Made by a program: the position numbers and the translations under genes | Shown: positions 17,814 through 25,841 of the stretch, piece by piece | How positions within the stretch are numbered: position 1 is the first letter of the stretch | Layout: every line of letters starts with the position of its first letter | Notes under the pieces: generated by a model | What the model saw: the letters and a program-made list of their open reading frames with translations, nothing else | Told to the model about the DNA's origin: nothing | The model's database searches: none | NCBI RefSeq assembly: GCF_002008345.1 | Contig: NZ_MRAE01000018.1 | Span: forward strand, 1-63,391 | Source of the DNA: Clostridium tepidum | GTDB taxonomy: Bacteria; Bacillota; Clostridia; Clostridiales; Clostridiaceae | DNA length: 63,391 nt | Direction: 5' to 3'

Positions 17814-18284
17814 ATGTTTATTGATGATTATTCTTATTTAGAAAATAATACCGGTGGCGATAACATGAATATGAGACCTATGCCTTACATGACTTGGGGT
17901 AATTTCCCAATGTATGATCCACATATGAATAATATGAATTCTTGTACAGATAACATAGACTATGACAATATGAATAGAAGCTGCAACATACCTAATGGAT
18001 GTGATAATGCTATATATACTGTTAATGCATCGCCTACAGGTACTAATCAACCTAATACTGTACCTTCTGTAGAAAATGATAATTTATACACTCAAGGTTT
18101 TTTAAGAAATCAAATAGGTAAAAAAGTAAAAATAGAATTTTTAATAGGCACTAATATGTTAATGGATAGAGAAGGTATCCTATTAGATGTTGGCATAAGC
18201 TACGTTTTAATAAGAGAAGTAGATACTAATGACTTAGTCATGGCAGATATGTACTCCATAAAGTTTGTAAGAATATTTGACTAA
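17814..18284 (+). CDS. gerQ: spore coat protein GerQ
   Basis: 156 residues. A low-complexity Met/Asn-rich N-terminal half (MNMRPMPYMTWGNFPMYDP) precedes the conserved GerQ domain (about 90-156: SYVLIREVDTNDLVMADMYSIKFVRIF). In Bacillus, GerQ is cross-linked into the spore coat and is needed for CwlJ localisation and for germination with Ca-dipicolinate. It forms an operon with cwlJ, has its own GGAGGAA site, and is followed by a long hairpin terminator. Confidence 0.9.
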   Translation: MFIDDYSYLENNTGGDNMNMRPMPYMTWGNFPMYDPHMNNMNSCTDNIDYDNMNRSCNIPNGCDNAIYTVNASPTGTNQPNTVPSVENDNLYTQGFLRNQIGKKVKIEFLIGTNMLMDREGILLDVGISYVLIREVDTNDLVMADMYSIKFVRIFD

Positions 18285-18335
18285 ATCTTACACTAAACAA
18301 TAAATAAAAAAATTTTTACTTATCATAAAATAAAT

Positions 18336-18381
18336 AGCTATGAAATATTAGTATAGTAAATGCACTTAATATTTCATAGCT
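18336..18381 (+). terminator. terminator of cwlJ-gerQ
   Basis: AGCTATGAAATATTA and TAATATTTCATAGCT form a perfect 15-base stem with a 16-base loop, followed by TTTTTAATTT. It starts about 50 bases after the gerQ stop. Confidence 0.75.
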
Positions 18382-18504
18382 TTTTAATTTAATATAGTTT
18401 ATAAAAACTTATAATTTACAAATTTAAAATATATATTTTATCTACATTCATTTTAATTTATACTATGCTAGTCTTTTATAAGAATTGAAATATGTGCTAA
18501 AAAG

Positions 18505-18852
18505 CTATTGTAAACTAAAAACTACTGTTAATAGCATTTTAAATCTTTCTGTAGCTAATAATGCATGAGGTACATTTGCAGGCATTACTATAGTTTCACC
18601 TTTTTTAACATTAAATTTTTCTTCTCCTATAGTTATTTCTGCTTCTCCGTCTAAAATATATACCATAGCATCTCCTGAAGCTGAATGAGAACTTATTTCT
18701 TCTCCTTTATCAAAAGCAAATAAAGTTACACTCAGTGGTTTTCCTTGTGCTAAAGTCCTACTTACTACTCTTCCTTCTTCATAATTTACTAAAGATTCCA
18801 TTTCTATTGGTTTTGCAAAATCTATATTTTTTATTAATGTTTTTTTTATCAT
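18505..18852 (-). CDS. cupin domain protein
   Basis: 115 residues forming one small cupin barrel: motif 1 around GEEISSHSASGDAMVYILDGEAEITIG, and motif 2 GETIVMPANVPHALLATERF. Motif 1 has SHSASGD in place of the usual H-x-H, so metal binding is uncertain. The gene is monocistronic. Its promoter region carries the GTAACCAATGTTAC dyad found beside the Crp/Fnr gene, so it probably belongs to that regulon. Cupins of this type are often part of redox or nitrosative-stress regulons in clostridia; the substrate is unknown. AAAGGAGG precedes the ATG. Confidence 0.85.
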   Translation of the reverse strand: MIKKTLIKNIDFAKPIEMESLVNYEEGRVVSRTLAQGKPLSVTLFAFDKGEEISSHSASGDAMVYILDGEAEITIGEEKFNVKKGETIVMPANVPHALLATERFKMLLTVVFSLQ

Positions 18853-18945
18853 ATAATAAAACCTCCTTTTAATGTTTTATAAAACATATTCTTTAAAAAG
18901 TAATTTTCTATATTTATATAATAATATTTTCCAACTAAAAATTCT

Positions 18946-18959
18946 GTAACCAATGTTAC
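18946..18959. promoter_or_regulatory. second copy of operator GTAACCAATGTTAC
   Basis: Identical, including five bases of flank (ATTCT), to the site at 16450-16463. It lies 94 bases upstream of the cupin start codon and just after the end of the YhgE/Pip gene, so it most likely controls the cupin gene. Confidence 0.65.
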
Positions 18960-18971
18960 TTATTAAATTAT

Positions 18972-21134
18972 TTATTCTCCTACTACTCCACTTTCCTTAA
19001 ATTTTTTTACAAAATTTTTATTTATTTTATCTAATTTTTTCTTTAATAATAAAGCCAATAAAATCGATAAAGTAAAATAAATTAATAATACTACTATGTC
19101 TCTTAAAAGTATAGCTTCTATAGCTCCTCCTACCGCTTCTCTCATACCTGATATAGCATAAGTAAAAGGTAATAGTGGATTTATATTTTGAAAAAATGGT
19201 GATGTAACTTCTATTGGAAATGTTCCTCCTGAAGCAGATATCTGAAGTACTAAAAGTATTACTCCTAACGCCTTTCCTATATTTCCAAATACAGATACTA
19301 ATGTGTATATTATCATAGAAAACACTATACTTATAAATATTGAAAATAAAATAAATATGGGTTTATTTGAAACATATACTTTTAATAAATATATATCTCC
19401 CAAACTAACTATCAAAGCTTGAAATATAGCTATAGTCATAAATGTAAAATATCTACCAAAATATTTTTCATGTACTTTTAATTTCTTTACTCCTTTTATA
19501 TCTTTTACCTCTACTGAAAGTATAGAAACTAAAATTAATGCTCCTACCCAAAGTGATAAAGTTGTAAAAAAAGGTGTCATTGCTGATCCATAATTAGGAA
19601 TAGGATAAATTCTATTTTCTTTTATTTTTATAGGATTAGATATAAAATCACTTTCCATTCTAGAATCATTTTTCATTAATTTTATTATTTCATTTAATCT
19701 TTCATCATTGTCTAAAGTTTTGAGTCTATTAGTTAATTCCTTTATGGACTTTTCTATAGACGGTAAATTGGATTTAAGAATTTTTATTCCTCTTATACCT
19801 TTTTCTGCTCCTGTATAACCATTTTCTAATAATTCTGTTGCTTGTGGTAAATTTTCATTGGCATTTTTTAATAATTGTATTGTATTGTCTGCTGTAACTA
19901 TTAAATCATTAAGAACATTATTTATAGCCGGTACTATTTTGGGATTAAAATCATCTATAATTTTTTCTAATATAGCATCTATTTCATTAGATTTATCTTT
20001 TAATCTATTTAACGTCTCTAAAGATACTTCTTCACCTTTATCTAAGGAAGATATTATACTATTTATGTTATCTATTTTATTATTTGTTCTTTCTTTCATA
20101 GCTTTAATCTTGTTTTCAAAATCATTCATTACAATATTATTTTTATCTTTATTTATAATTTCAACTAACTCTAATATACTATTTAAAATTTCTTTCACGT
20201 TATTTAACTTATCCTTTGCTAATACTAAATTTTCTTTAGCTTTAGAAGAGTTTTTTTCAATTAATCCTAATCCTTCTTCTATTAAAATTTCTGATGTATT
20301 ATTTATTTTTTTAGCTATAATTAGATCCTGTTTTATATAAGGAGCTACATTGTTTATTCCTTCTTTAGATTTTGATAAAAATACCTTAGTTTTATCTCCT
20401 GCAATTAGCGCTCTATTTATAGTATCTTTTATTAAAGGAATATCCTTATTTATTTTTTCTATAAATTCTTCTAATGTTATAGCACCTTTTTCTAACTTAT
20501 CTATAGAAGAATTTATTTCAGGTATTTTATCATTAACATAAAAAATCATATTCATTAAATCTTTAAGTTTTGGTTTTCCCTTTTCTAATTCTATTCCTAA
20601 ATTATTGAATATTTCAAATATAATACCATTTACTGTTCTTACAAATGTCTTTGTAATTTCACTTTGCACTGTTGTAACACCGGTACTTGTTATTTTTGGT
20701 GCTACTGCATTAATTTTTTCATTTACAGAATAAATCAATACAGGTTTTTCTTGTTTATCTCTAGTTATAGATAAAATTTTATAAGAAAAGTCTTCTGGAA
20801 TCACTATACTAGCATAATACTTTCCATGTTTCACTCCTCTTTCTGCTTCTTTTTCATCAACAAATTTCCATCCAATGTTTTTATTCATTTTTAATTTATT
20901 TACAAGTTCTTTCCCCACATTAATACTTTCTTCTTTAAAAAAAGCAGGTTTATCTTTATTTACTACAGCTACAGATATAGATTTTGTATTAGAATATGGA
21001 TCCCAAGAAGATTTTATGTTAAACCAAGCATATAAAGAAGGCAATATCATAAGCCCTAGCATTACAACAATAGCTACCCAATTTGTTATTATATTTTTTA
21101 TATCTCTTTTATAAATTCTGAAAATATTCTTCAC
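18972..21134 (-). CDS. YhgE/Pip family membrane protein
   Basis: About 720 residues. One N-terminal helix (WVAIVVMLGLMILPSLYAWF) is followed by the conserved WDPYSNTKSISVAVVNKD. A long extracytoplasmic, partly coiled-coil domain (about 60-500) follows, then five C-terminal ABC-2-like helices ending in a basic tail. The group includes phage infection protein (Pip) and the ESX secretion factor EsaA/YueB-like proteins; without neighbours the role is unknown. I chose GTG 21134 because AGAGGT lies 6 bases upstream; GTG 21152 is possible. Confidence 0.85.
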   Translation of the reverse strand: MKNIFRIYKRDIKNIITNWVAIVVMLGLMILPSLYAWFNIKSSWDPYSNTKSISVAVVNKDKPAFFKEESINVGKELVNKLKMNKNIGWKFVDEKEAERGVKHGKYYASIVIPEDFSYKILSITRDKQEKPVLIYSVNEKINAVAPKITSTGVTTVQSEITKTFVRTVNGIIFEIFNNLGIELEKGKPKLKDLMNMIFYVNDKIPEINSSIDKLEKGAITLEEFIEKINKDIPLIKDTINRALIAGDKTKVFLSKSKEGINNVAPYIKQDLIIAKKINNTSEILIEEGLGLIEKNSSKAKENLVLAKDKLNNVKEILNSILELVEIINKDKNNIVMNDFENKIKAMKERTNNKIDNINSIISSLDKGEEVSLETLNRLKDKSNEIDAILEKIIDDFNPKIVPAINNVLNDLIVTADNTIQLLKNANENLPQATELLENGYTGAEKGIRGIKILKSNLPSIEKSIKELTNRLKTLDNDERLNEIIKLMKNDSRMESDFISNPIKIKENRIYPIPNYGSAMTPFFTTLSLWVGALILVSILSVEVKDIKGVKKLKVHEKYFGRYFTFMTIAIFQALIVSLGDIYLLKVYVSNKPIFILFSIFISIVFSMIIYTLVSVFGNIGKALGVILLVLQISASGGTFPIEVTSPFFQNINPLLPFTYAISGMREAVGGAIEAILLRDIVVLLIYFTLSILLALLLKKKLDKINKNFVKKFKESGVVGE

Positions 21135-21285
21135 AAAATTACCTCTTTTCACCCTTTGTAGAAAAACATATTACAGTAAAAAATTCTCTTATAAACTTTA
21201 GTATTTCTATATTTACAACTTTAAATACCTAATTTTTAATATATTTTATTATATTATTTATTTAATTTTTCTAAACAAAACAATA

Positions 21286-21341
21286 AAGCTTAAGATTTTA
21301 ATAACATTATTAATGATTAATGCTATTAAAATCTTAAGCTT
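21286..21341. terminator. 18-bp hairpin, likely terminator
   Basis: AAGCTTAAGATTTTAATA and TATTAAAATCTTAAGCTT form a perfect 18-base stem with a 20-base loop. It lies between the GDPD stop (21450, minus strand) and the Pip start. The T run is better on the plus strand. Confidence 0.5.
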
Positions 21342-21449
21342 ATCTTTTTTTGATATTTTCATTTTAACTAGATATATACTTTAATTTACCATAAATATAT
21401 ATTAATAATTTTAATCTTTAATACTTAACTAAATTTAAATTTTACCCTA

Positions 21450-22178
21450 TTATAAAGTTAAATTTGAAATAATCTTATAAGCTTTATCAGGATAATTGGT
21501 AATAACACTAGTTACCTTGCTTTTAATCAATGCTTCCATATCAGTTTCATCATTTACTGTATAAGGATTTACTTCTAAATTATTAATACTAGCTTTATCT
21601 ATAAATTCCTTTGTAAGGGTAATATAATTAGGATGAAGTGCCTCTACTTTTATGGACCTAGCATAATCCCACGGTTCATATAAAGCAGCTTCATAAAGCA
21701 TTCCTGTTTTAATATTTGAATTTATTTCTTTAACTCTCACTAAAGAATAATGATCAAAAGAAGATATTATAACCCTATCTAACATTTTATATTTTTTTAC
21801 CATATCTATAACTTTTTCTTCTATATTAGGATAAAATCTGTAACCTGCCTTTATTTCTATATTTAGATATATATCTGTATTATTTATTAAGTTTAAAACT
21901 TCTTCCAAAGTAGGTATTTTTTCACCTTTATATTCATCACTAAACCAAAAGCCTGCATCTAACTTTTTCAATTCATCTAACGTAAAATTTTTTACTTCAC
22001 CTTTTCCATTTGTAGTTCTATCTACCTTTTCATCATGAATTATTACAATATGTCCATCTTTAGATAAATGTACATCTAATTCTATTCCATCTGCATTCAT
22101 ATCTATAGCTTTTTTAAAAGCAGACATAGTGTTCTCTGGAGCATAAGCACTAGCCCCTAAATTTATAGTTCTAAGCAC
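21450..22178 (-). CDS. glycerophosphodiester phosphodiesterase family protein lacking the HR motif
   Basis: 242 residues with the GDPD TIM-barrel pattern: APENTMSAF, DGIELDVHLSKDGHIVIIHD, PTLEEVL, NIEIK and SFDHYSLVRVKE. Active enzymes begin with AHRGASAYAPENT; here the matching residues are TINLGASAYAPENT, so the first catalytic His and the Arg are missing. The Glu/Asp metal ligands and the second His (HD) remain. The GTG start has no clear ribosome-binding site, so the N terminus is doubtful. It may be a non-hydrolytic paralogue or damaged at its 5' end. It is the last core gene before the foreign segment. Confidence 0.75.
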   Translation of the reverse strand: MLRTINLGASAYAPENTMSAFKKAIDMNADGIELDVHLSKDGHIVIIHDEKVDRTTNGKGEVKNFTLDELKKLDAGFWFSDEYKGEKIPTLEEVLNLINNTDIYLNIEIKAGYRFYPNIEEKVIDMVKKYKMLDRVIISSFDHYSLVRVKEINSNIKTGMLYEAALYEPWDYARSIKVEALHPNYITLTKEFIDKASINNLEVNPYTVNDETDMEALIKSKVTSVITNYPDKAYKIISNLTL

Positions 22179-22259
22179 ATATAATACTTATCGCCATTTC
22201 CCTTTTCTTTTATTCATGTATAATTTTAAGTTGACCTATTAAATTCTTTATTAGTTAAC

Positions 22260-22469
22260 CTAATCACTCTCTTTTAGATCATCATTAGGAAATACTTCAT
22301 CAAGTGGTTCTTTAATAACTTCCGCAATCTTTCTAGCTACACTTAAGGTTGGTACACTATTTCCGTTCATAACATCATAAAAATAACTTTTAGATAATTT
22401 AGTTTCATTTATTAAATCAGTAATTTTTAAATTTTTATTCTGTACAATTTTTCTAATATTATTTTGCAT
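22260..22469 (-). CDS. short XRE-family HTH protein (Cro-like)
   Basis: 69 residues, essentially one helix-turn-helix domain (LKITDLINETKLSKSYFYDVMNGNSVPTLSVARKIAEVI). It is divergent from a CI-like regulator, with a shared region of repeated operators, the layout of a phage switch. GAGGTGAAG precedes the ATG. In a complete prophage lytic genes would follow; here the next gene is the chromosomal GDPD. Confidence 0.8.
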   Translation of the reverse strand: MQNNIRKIVQNKNLKITDLINETKLSKSYFYDVMNGNSVPTLSVARKIAEVIKEPLDEVFPNDDLKESD

Positions 22470-22512
22470 TTTTTACTTCACCTCACTTCCACAATCAAAT
22501 TGTACCATTTTT

Positions 22513-22659
22513 TCGGACAAACTCAAACTAGCTTGTACTTATTTATCGGACATTGTGGAAAAATAGGTCATTATATCGAACGTTTTCTTTAATTTCCTTC
22601 AATTTTCTAGTTTACTTTATCGGACATAATGTTATAATATAGGTATGGTAAATCGAACG
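22513..22659. promoter_or_regulatory. operator array of five TCGRACR repeats between divergent HTH genes
   Basis: TCGGACA occurs at 22513, 22546 and 22620, and TCGAACG at 22576 and 22653, all in the plus orientation with 30-44 base steps. One copy lies between the -35 (TTTACT) and -10 (TATAAT, 22632) boxes of the plus-strand repressor, and one lies just downstream. Another lies inside the spacer of the minus promoter (TTTGAG, 17 bases, TACAAT) of the Cro-like gene. This fits a two-way repressor switch. Confidence 0.65.
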
Positions 22660-22678
22660 TATAAAGGAGGAATTAAAA

Positions 22679-23317
22679 ATGATAGGTGAAAATTTACAAA
22701 AATTAAGAAAAGAAAAAAAACTCAGCCTACGAGCTTTGGCTGAAAAAGCAAACATTTCTAAGAGCACGTTGAGTGATATTGAAAATGGCAAAACTAATCC
22801 AACTGTAACAACTTTAGAAAAAATAGCAGCTGCTTTAGAAGTACCTTTGAATTGCTTAACAAGAAAATCAGCGAAAGCACTAATTGAAGATAAGTTAAAA
22901 GAATTAAATATGACTTTTAAGGAATTATCAGATAAGACAAAAATTTCGATAACATTTTTTGATAATCTAGATGATATAATCCCAGATGAAGGAGATTATG
23001 AAAAAATACAAGTAATAGCTAATGCCTTAAACATAGAACCAATTGAATTATTAAATGCTTTGCATAGCCAAGAGCCAACTATATATGACTGGAGTAAATT
23101 TGATAAAAAATATCCAAATCTTAAAGAAGAAGTTGAACTATTTGAAACAGGAGAATTTACTACTGCACAAGCAGCTATGCAATTTATATTGAAGCAACCT
23201 GCCATTATGGGCTTTGGAGGATTTGATGTAAACAAAATGACTGATGAAGAGGTTGTGGAATTTGCTAATGAATTATTGAATTTATTAAAAATGTTGGGTC
23301 CTAAATATAATAAATAA
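22679..23317 (+). CDS. XRE-family repressor (CI-like)
   Basis: 212 residues. A classic N-terminal HTH_3 (LQKLRKEKKLSLRALAEKANISKSTLSDIENGKTNPTVTTLEKIAAAL) is followed by a second, weaker HTH-like repeat (about 68-125). An acidic C-terminal part (WSKFDKKYPNLKEEVELFETG) replaces a LexA-type peptidase, so self-cleavage is not expected. An ImmA/IrrE protease gene follows, the usual partner that cleaves such repressors. AAAGGAGG precedes the ATG. Confidence 0.85.
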   Translation: MIGENLQKLRKEKKLSLRALAEKANISKSTLSDIENGKTNPTVTTLEKIAAALEVPLNCLTRKSAKALIEDKLKELNMTFKELSDKTKISITFFDNLDDIIPDEGDYEKIQVIANALNIEPIELLNALHSQEPTIYDWSKFDKKYPNLKEEVELFETGEFTTAQAAMQFILKQPAIMGFGGFDVNKMTDEEVVEFANELLNLLKMLGPKYNK

Positions 23318-23344
23318 TTTTATTTGATATGGGTGGGGATAAAT

Positions 23345-23788
23345 ATGTATTTAAATTGGTTAGATAACATCTTAGAAGGTCTTATAGATACATATGATAC
23401 AAATGACATTTACGAATTATATGATTATCTAGAAATAAAACTAATTAAATTAGAGCCAAATAATATTCTATTAAAAGGAAATGAATCTTTATATAATAGA
23501 AATTATTTTGGTAATGAAATAGTCCTTATTAGAAATGATTTAAATTTAGAATATGAGAGATTCATATTGGCACATGAATTGGGGCATGCTTTATTGCATA
23601 CTAACACATACAAAGCAGCATTTAATAAAGATTTAATTAATTATGGCAAATTAGAAAACGAAGCTAATTATTTTGCATTTAAATTATTAGCTTTAGACAT
23701 GGATCCAATACAGTTCGAAGGTTTTACTATAGAACAAATTGCTAGTAGTTTATATCTACCAAAAACTTGTTTTAATGTGACAAACTAA
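23345..23788 (+). CDS. ImmA/IrrE family metalloprotease
   Basis: 147 residues with the zinc protease motif HELGHALLH (around residue 75) and a downstream ENEANYFAFKLL block supplying the third ligand. In ICEBs1 and related phages, ImmA cleaves the element's repressor after DNA damage or a signal peptide, releasing induction. The gene follows the repressor by 27 bases. GGTGGGG 6 bases before ATG 23345 sets the start. A TGTGACA repeat overlaps its last codons. Confidence 0.85.
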   Translation: MYLNWLDNILEGLIDTYDTNDIYELYDYLEIKLIKLEPNNILLKGNESLYNRNYFGNEIVLIRNDLNLEYERFILAHELGHALLHTNTYKAAFNKDLINYGKLENEANYFAFKLLALDMDPIQFEGFTIEQIASSLYLPKTCFNVTN

Positions 23789-24075
23789 AGCATAGTTATA
23801 TCAACACTTTAAGTACATTTTGTGACAGAGTGTGACAAATAAATTGAAGTATCTGTCACAAGTTCAAACTATTGATAATACTAACTTATAACTGCAATTG
23901 TGACAGAGTGACAAATAAAAAAATATTCTTTTATATAAAATTAAATCAAAATAATTTCTTATATAATATATAAGAAATATATTATATATTGTCACACTTT
24001 TATTTGTCACAAATCACTCTTAAATGTTGGTATTCCTATGTTTATTAACTTAAAAATGTGACAAATAATGTGACA
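23776..24075. repeat. array of about ten TGTGACA repeats around an AT-rich palindrome
   Basis: TGTGACA lies in plus orientation at 23776, 23821, 23831, 23899, 24057 and 24069, with AGTGACA at 23907. It is inverted (TGTCACA) at 23854, 23990 and 24005. Many are pairs 8-15 bases apart, and several extend to TGTGACAAAT or TGTGACAGA. In the middle TTTCTTATAT and ATATAAGAAA form a perfect palindrome (23955-23977). It fills the 412-base gap between the protease gene and the integrase. It could hold recombination-protein arm sites or iterons of a replication origin. Confidence 0.65.
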
Positions 24076-24120
24076 GATGTAAAAGAAATTTATTATTCTT
24101 TTAGAAAGGAAGTGATCAAA

Positions 24121-24147
24121 TGCTAAATTTAATTAGTATAGAATAAC
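24121..24147 (+). CDS. possible 8-codon leader or remnant ORF before the integrase
   Basis: AAAGGAAGTG precedes an ATG with MLNLISIE and then TAA. The ribosome-binding site is better than chance. It sits where an excisionase gene often lies, so it may be what is left after deletion, or a short leader peptide. Confidence 0.25.
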
Positions 24148-24200
24148 GCTAAATTCTAAAGTTATGATAACTCATATTAAAATTAAAAGAGGTGATTTTA

Positions 24201-25355
24201 ATGAAAGGTGGAGTAAGAAAAAGAGGATCTACTTGGAGTTATTATTTTTACATTGGAGAAATTGATGGGAAGAAAAAAATGAAAGAAAAAGGTGGTTTTA
24301 AATCAAAGCCAGAATGTGAAAAAGCTTTAATAAAAGCTTTATATGAATTTGAAAATGGTGGTTATTTAACTCCTAAAAAAATAACATTAATACAATTTTC
24401 TTTAGAATGGTTGGAAGAACACGTAAAACCTTTAAGAAAAATAACAACCTATAACAGATATAAAGAATTAATCCAAAAATATATATCTAAAACAATAGGT
24501 ACTATGAATATGACTGATATACAAAGTTTCCACATAGAACAGTTATTATTAAATATAAAAAAAGAAAATAAAATATCTGGAGCAACATTACAATCTATTT
24601 ATACTATTTTAAATACTATTATGAACAGAGCATTAAAACTCAAAATAATCAAAGATAACCCTTGTAAATATGTTGAAAGACCTAAACGTGATAAATTTAT
24701 ACCTGATGTATTAGAAATTGAAGAAATAGAAAAGCTATTAAATGCTTTAGATTTAGAAGATCGATATGATTATATGTTTAATATAGCACTTAAAATTACA
24801 TTAGAGCTTGGATTAAGACGTGGTGAATTAGGTGGATTAGAATGGAAAGACATTAATTTTAAAGAAAACATATTAAGTGTAAAAAATAATTTAATTTATA
24901 CTAATGGTCATGTAAAAATGACTACTCCAAAAACTTTAGAAAGTTGTAGAAATATTTATATATCAGAAAAATTAGTTGAATTATTTAAAAATCTAAAAAC
25001 AAAACAAGATGTGGATAGAGAAAAGTACAAAGACTTTTATGAAAAGAATATTTTTAATAATATTGAATACGACTTTGTTATGAGATGGGATAATGGTAAA
25101 TACATTCATCCAATGTATTATACTAATAAATTAACTAAAGTTATAAAAAAAGCTAAAATAGATAAAAAGATTCGCTTTCATGATTTAAGACATACTAATG
25201 CAACTCTTTTATTATCACAAGGTGTAGATTTTAAAGTTATACAAGAACGTTTGGGACATGAAGATATAAACACTACTTTAAATACTTATTCACATGTTAA
25301 CAAATCAATGCAAAAAAATGCAACTGATAAATTAAATAGTATATTAGATTTTTAA
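24201..25355 (+). CDS. tyrosine recombinase / phage integrase
   Basis: 384 residues. An N-terminal arm-binding domain (1-50; KRGSTWSYYFYIGEIDGKKK) leads to a SAM-like core-binding domain (about 60-160) and a catalytic domain (180-380). The catalytic residues are all present: Arg in LELGLRRGELGG, HDLRH, LGHEDINTT and the Tyr of LNTYSHV. It should integrate and excise its element. AGAGGTG before ATG 24201 sets the start over GTG 24192. The stop lies 28 bases from the terminator of rnpB, so the attachment site is probably close to the rnpB 3' end. Confidence 0.93.
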   Translation: MKGGVRKRGSTWSYYFYIGEIDGKKKMKEKGGFKSKPECEKALIKALYEFENGGYLTPKKITLIQFSLEWLEEHVKPLRKITTYNRYKELIQKYISKTIGTMNMTDIQSFHIEQLLLNIKKENKISGATLQSIYTILNTIMNRALKLKIIKDNPCKYVERPKRDKFIPDVLEIEEIEKLLNALDLEDRYDYMFNIALKITLELGLRRGELGGLEWKDINFKENILSVKNNLIYTNGHVKMTTPKTLESCRNIYISEKLVELFKNLKTKQDVDREKYKDFYEKNIFNNIEYDFVMRWDNGKYIHPMYYTNKLTKVIKKAKIDKKIRFHDLRHTNATLLLSQGVDFKVIQERLGHEDINTTLNTYSHVNKSMQKNATDKLNSILDF

Positions 25356-25357
25356 TC

Positions 25358-25378
25358 AGTATGGCAATAGTATGGCAA
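25358..25378. repeat. tandem AGTATGGCAA, candidate integrase site
   Basis: AGTATGGCAA is repeated with an 11-base period, one helical turn, immediately after the integrase stop. Similar short direct repeats near integrase genes are arm-type sites. No second copy of a core was found by eye at the left side. Confidence 0.4.
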
Positions 25379-25381
25379 AAT

Positions 25382-25412
25382 AAAAAACACCAGGTAAGAA
25401 ACCTAGTGTTTT
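25382..25412 (-). terminator. terminator of rnpB
   Basis: On the minus strand AAAACACTAGGT and ACCTGGTGTTTT form a stem with one mismatch, followed by TTTTTTATTTT. It lies directly after the RNase P RNA 3' end. Confidence 0.75.
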
Positions 25413-25419
25413 CAATGGC

Positions 25420-25778
25420 ACGACTAAACCTATAAGCCGAGTTCTGTATTAGACAATCATCTATCTAGGCCCATTGTTACCAATAGGCTCCAGCGATACT
25501 ACCCGAGAGCGGGACGGGCCACCCCTGGAAATCAAAATTTCCTGCTCTCCTATTCGATCTTGCTCCAGATGGGGTTTACATAGCCGTATAGTCACCTATA
25601 CGCTGGTGAGCTCTTACCTCGCCTTTCCACCCTTACCAGATAAAAATCTGGCGGTATATTTCTGTTGCACTTTCCTTAGAGTCGCCTCCACTGGGTATTA
25701 CCCAGCACCCTGCCCTATGGAGCTCGGACTTTCCTCTCCCGTATAACATACGGCAGCGATTGTCTGGCTTACTCGCAA
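25420..25778 (-). ncRNA. rnpB: RNase P RNA (type A)
   Basis: On the minus strand the 5' part has AAGCCAGACAATCGC and GGGAGAGGAAAGTCCGAGCTCC, the universal P4/CR-I region. The middle has GGGTAATACCCAGTGG and GAAATATACCGCC. The 3' part has CCCGCTCTCGGGTAGTATC, AACAATGGGCC and CAGAACTCGGCTTATAGG. It is the catalytic RNA that matures tRNA 5' ends. A TATAAT box lies at 25781-25786 just upstream. The ends are estimated to within about 10 bases. The integrase abuts its terminator. Confidence 0.95.
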
Positions 25779-25841
25779 GTATTATAATATCATAGCTATA
25801 AATAAAAATCAAATTTATTTTTTGGGAAATATGGATTTAAC

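Noticed and set aside
19858-20340. 160-codon open frame opposite the YhgE/Pip gene
   Set aside because: Antisense to a coiled-coil region; composition mirrors the real gene.
22513-22659. CRISPR or LexA boxes
   Set aside because: The short direct TCGRACR repeats lack the CGAAC-N4-GTTCG dyad of LexA and any spacers; operators fit better.
23776-24075. CRISPR array
   Set aside because: Repeats are 7-10 bases, in both orientations and irregularly spaced; no spacer structure and no cas genes.
25474-25746. 90-codon open frame with some sequence complexity
   Set aside because: It lies wholly within RNase P RNA on the opposite strand; the RNA explains the higher GC.
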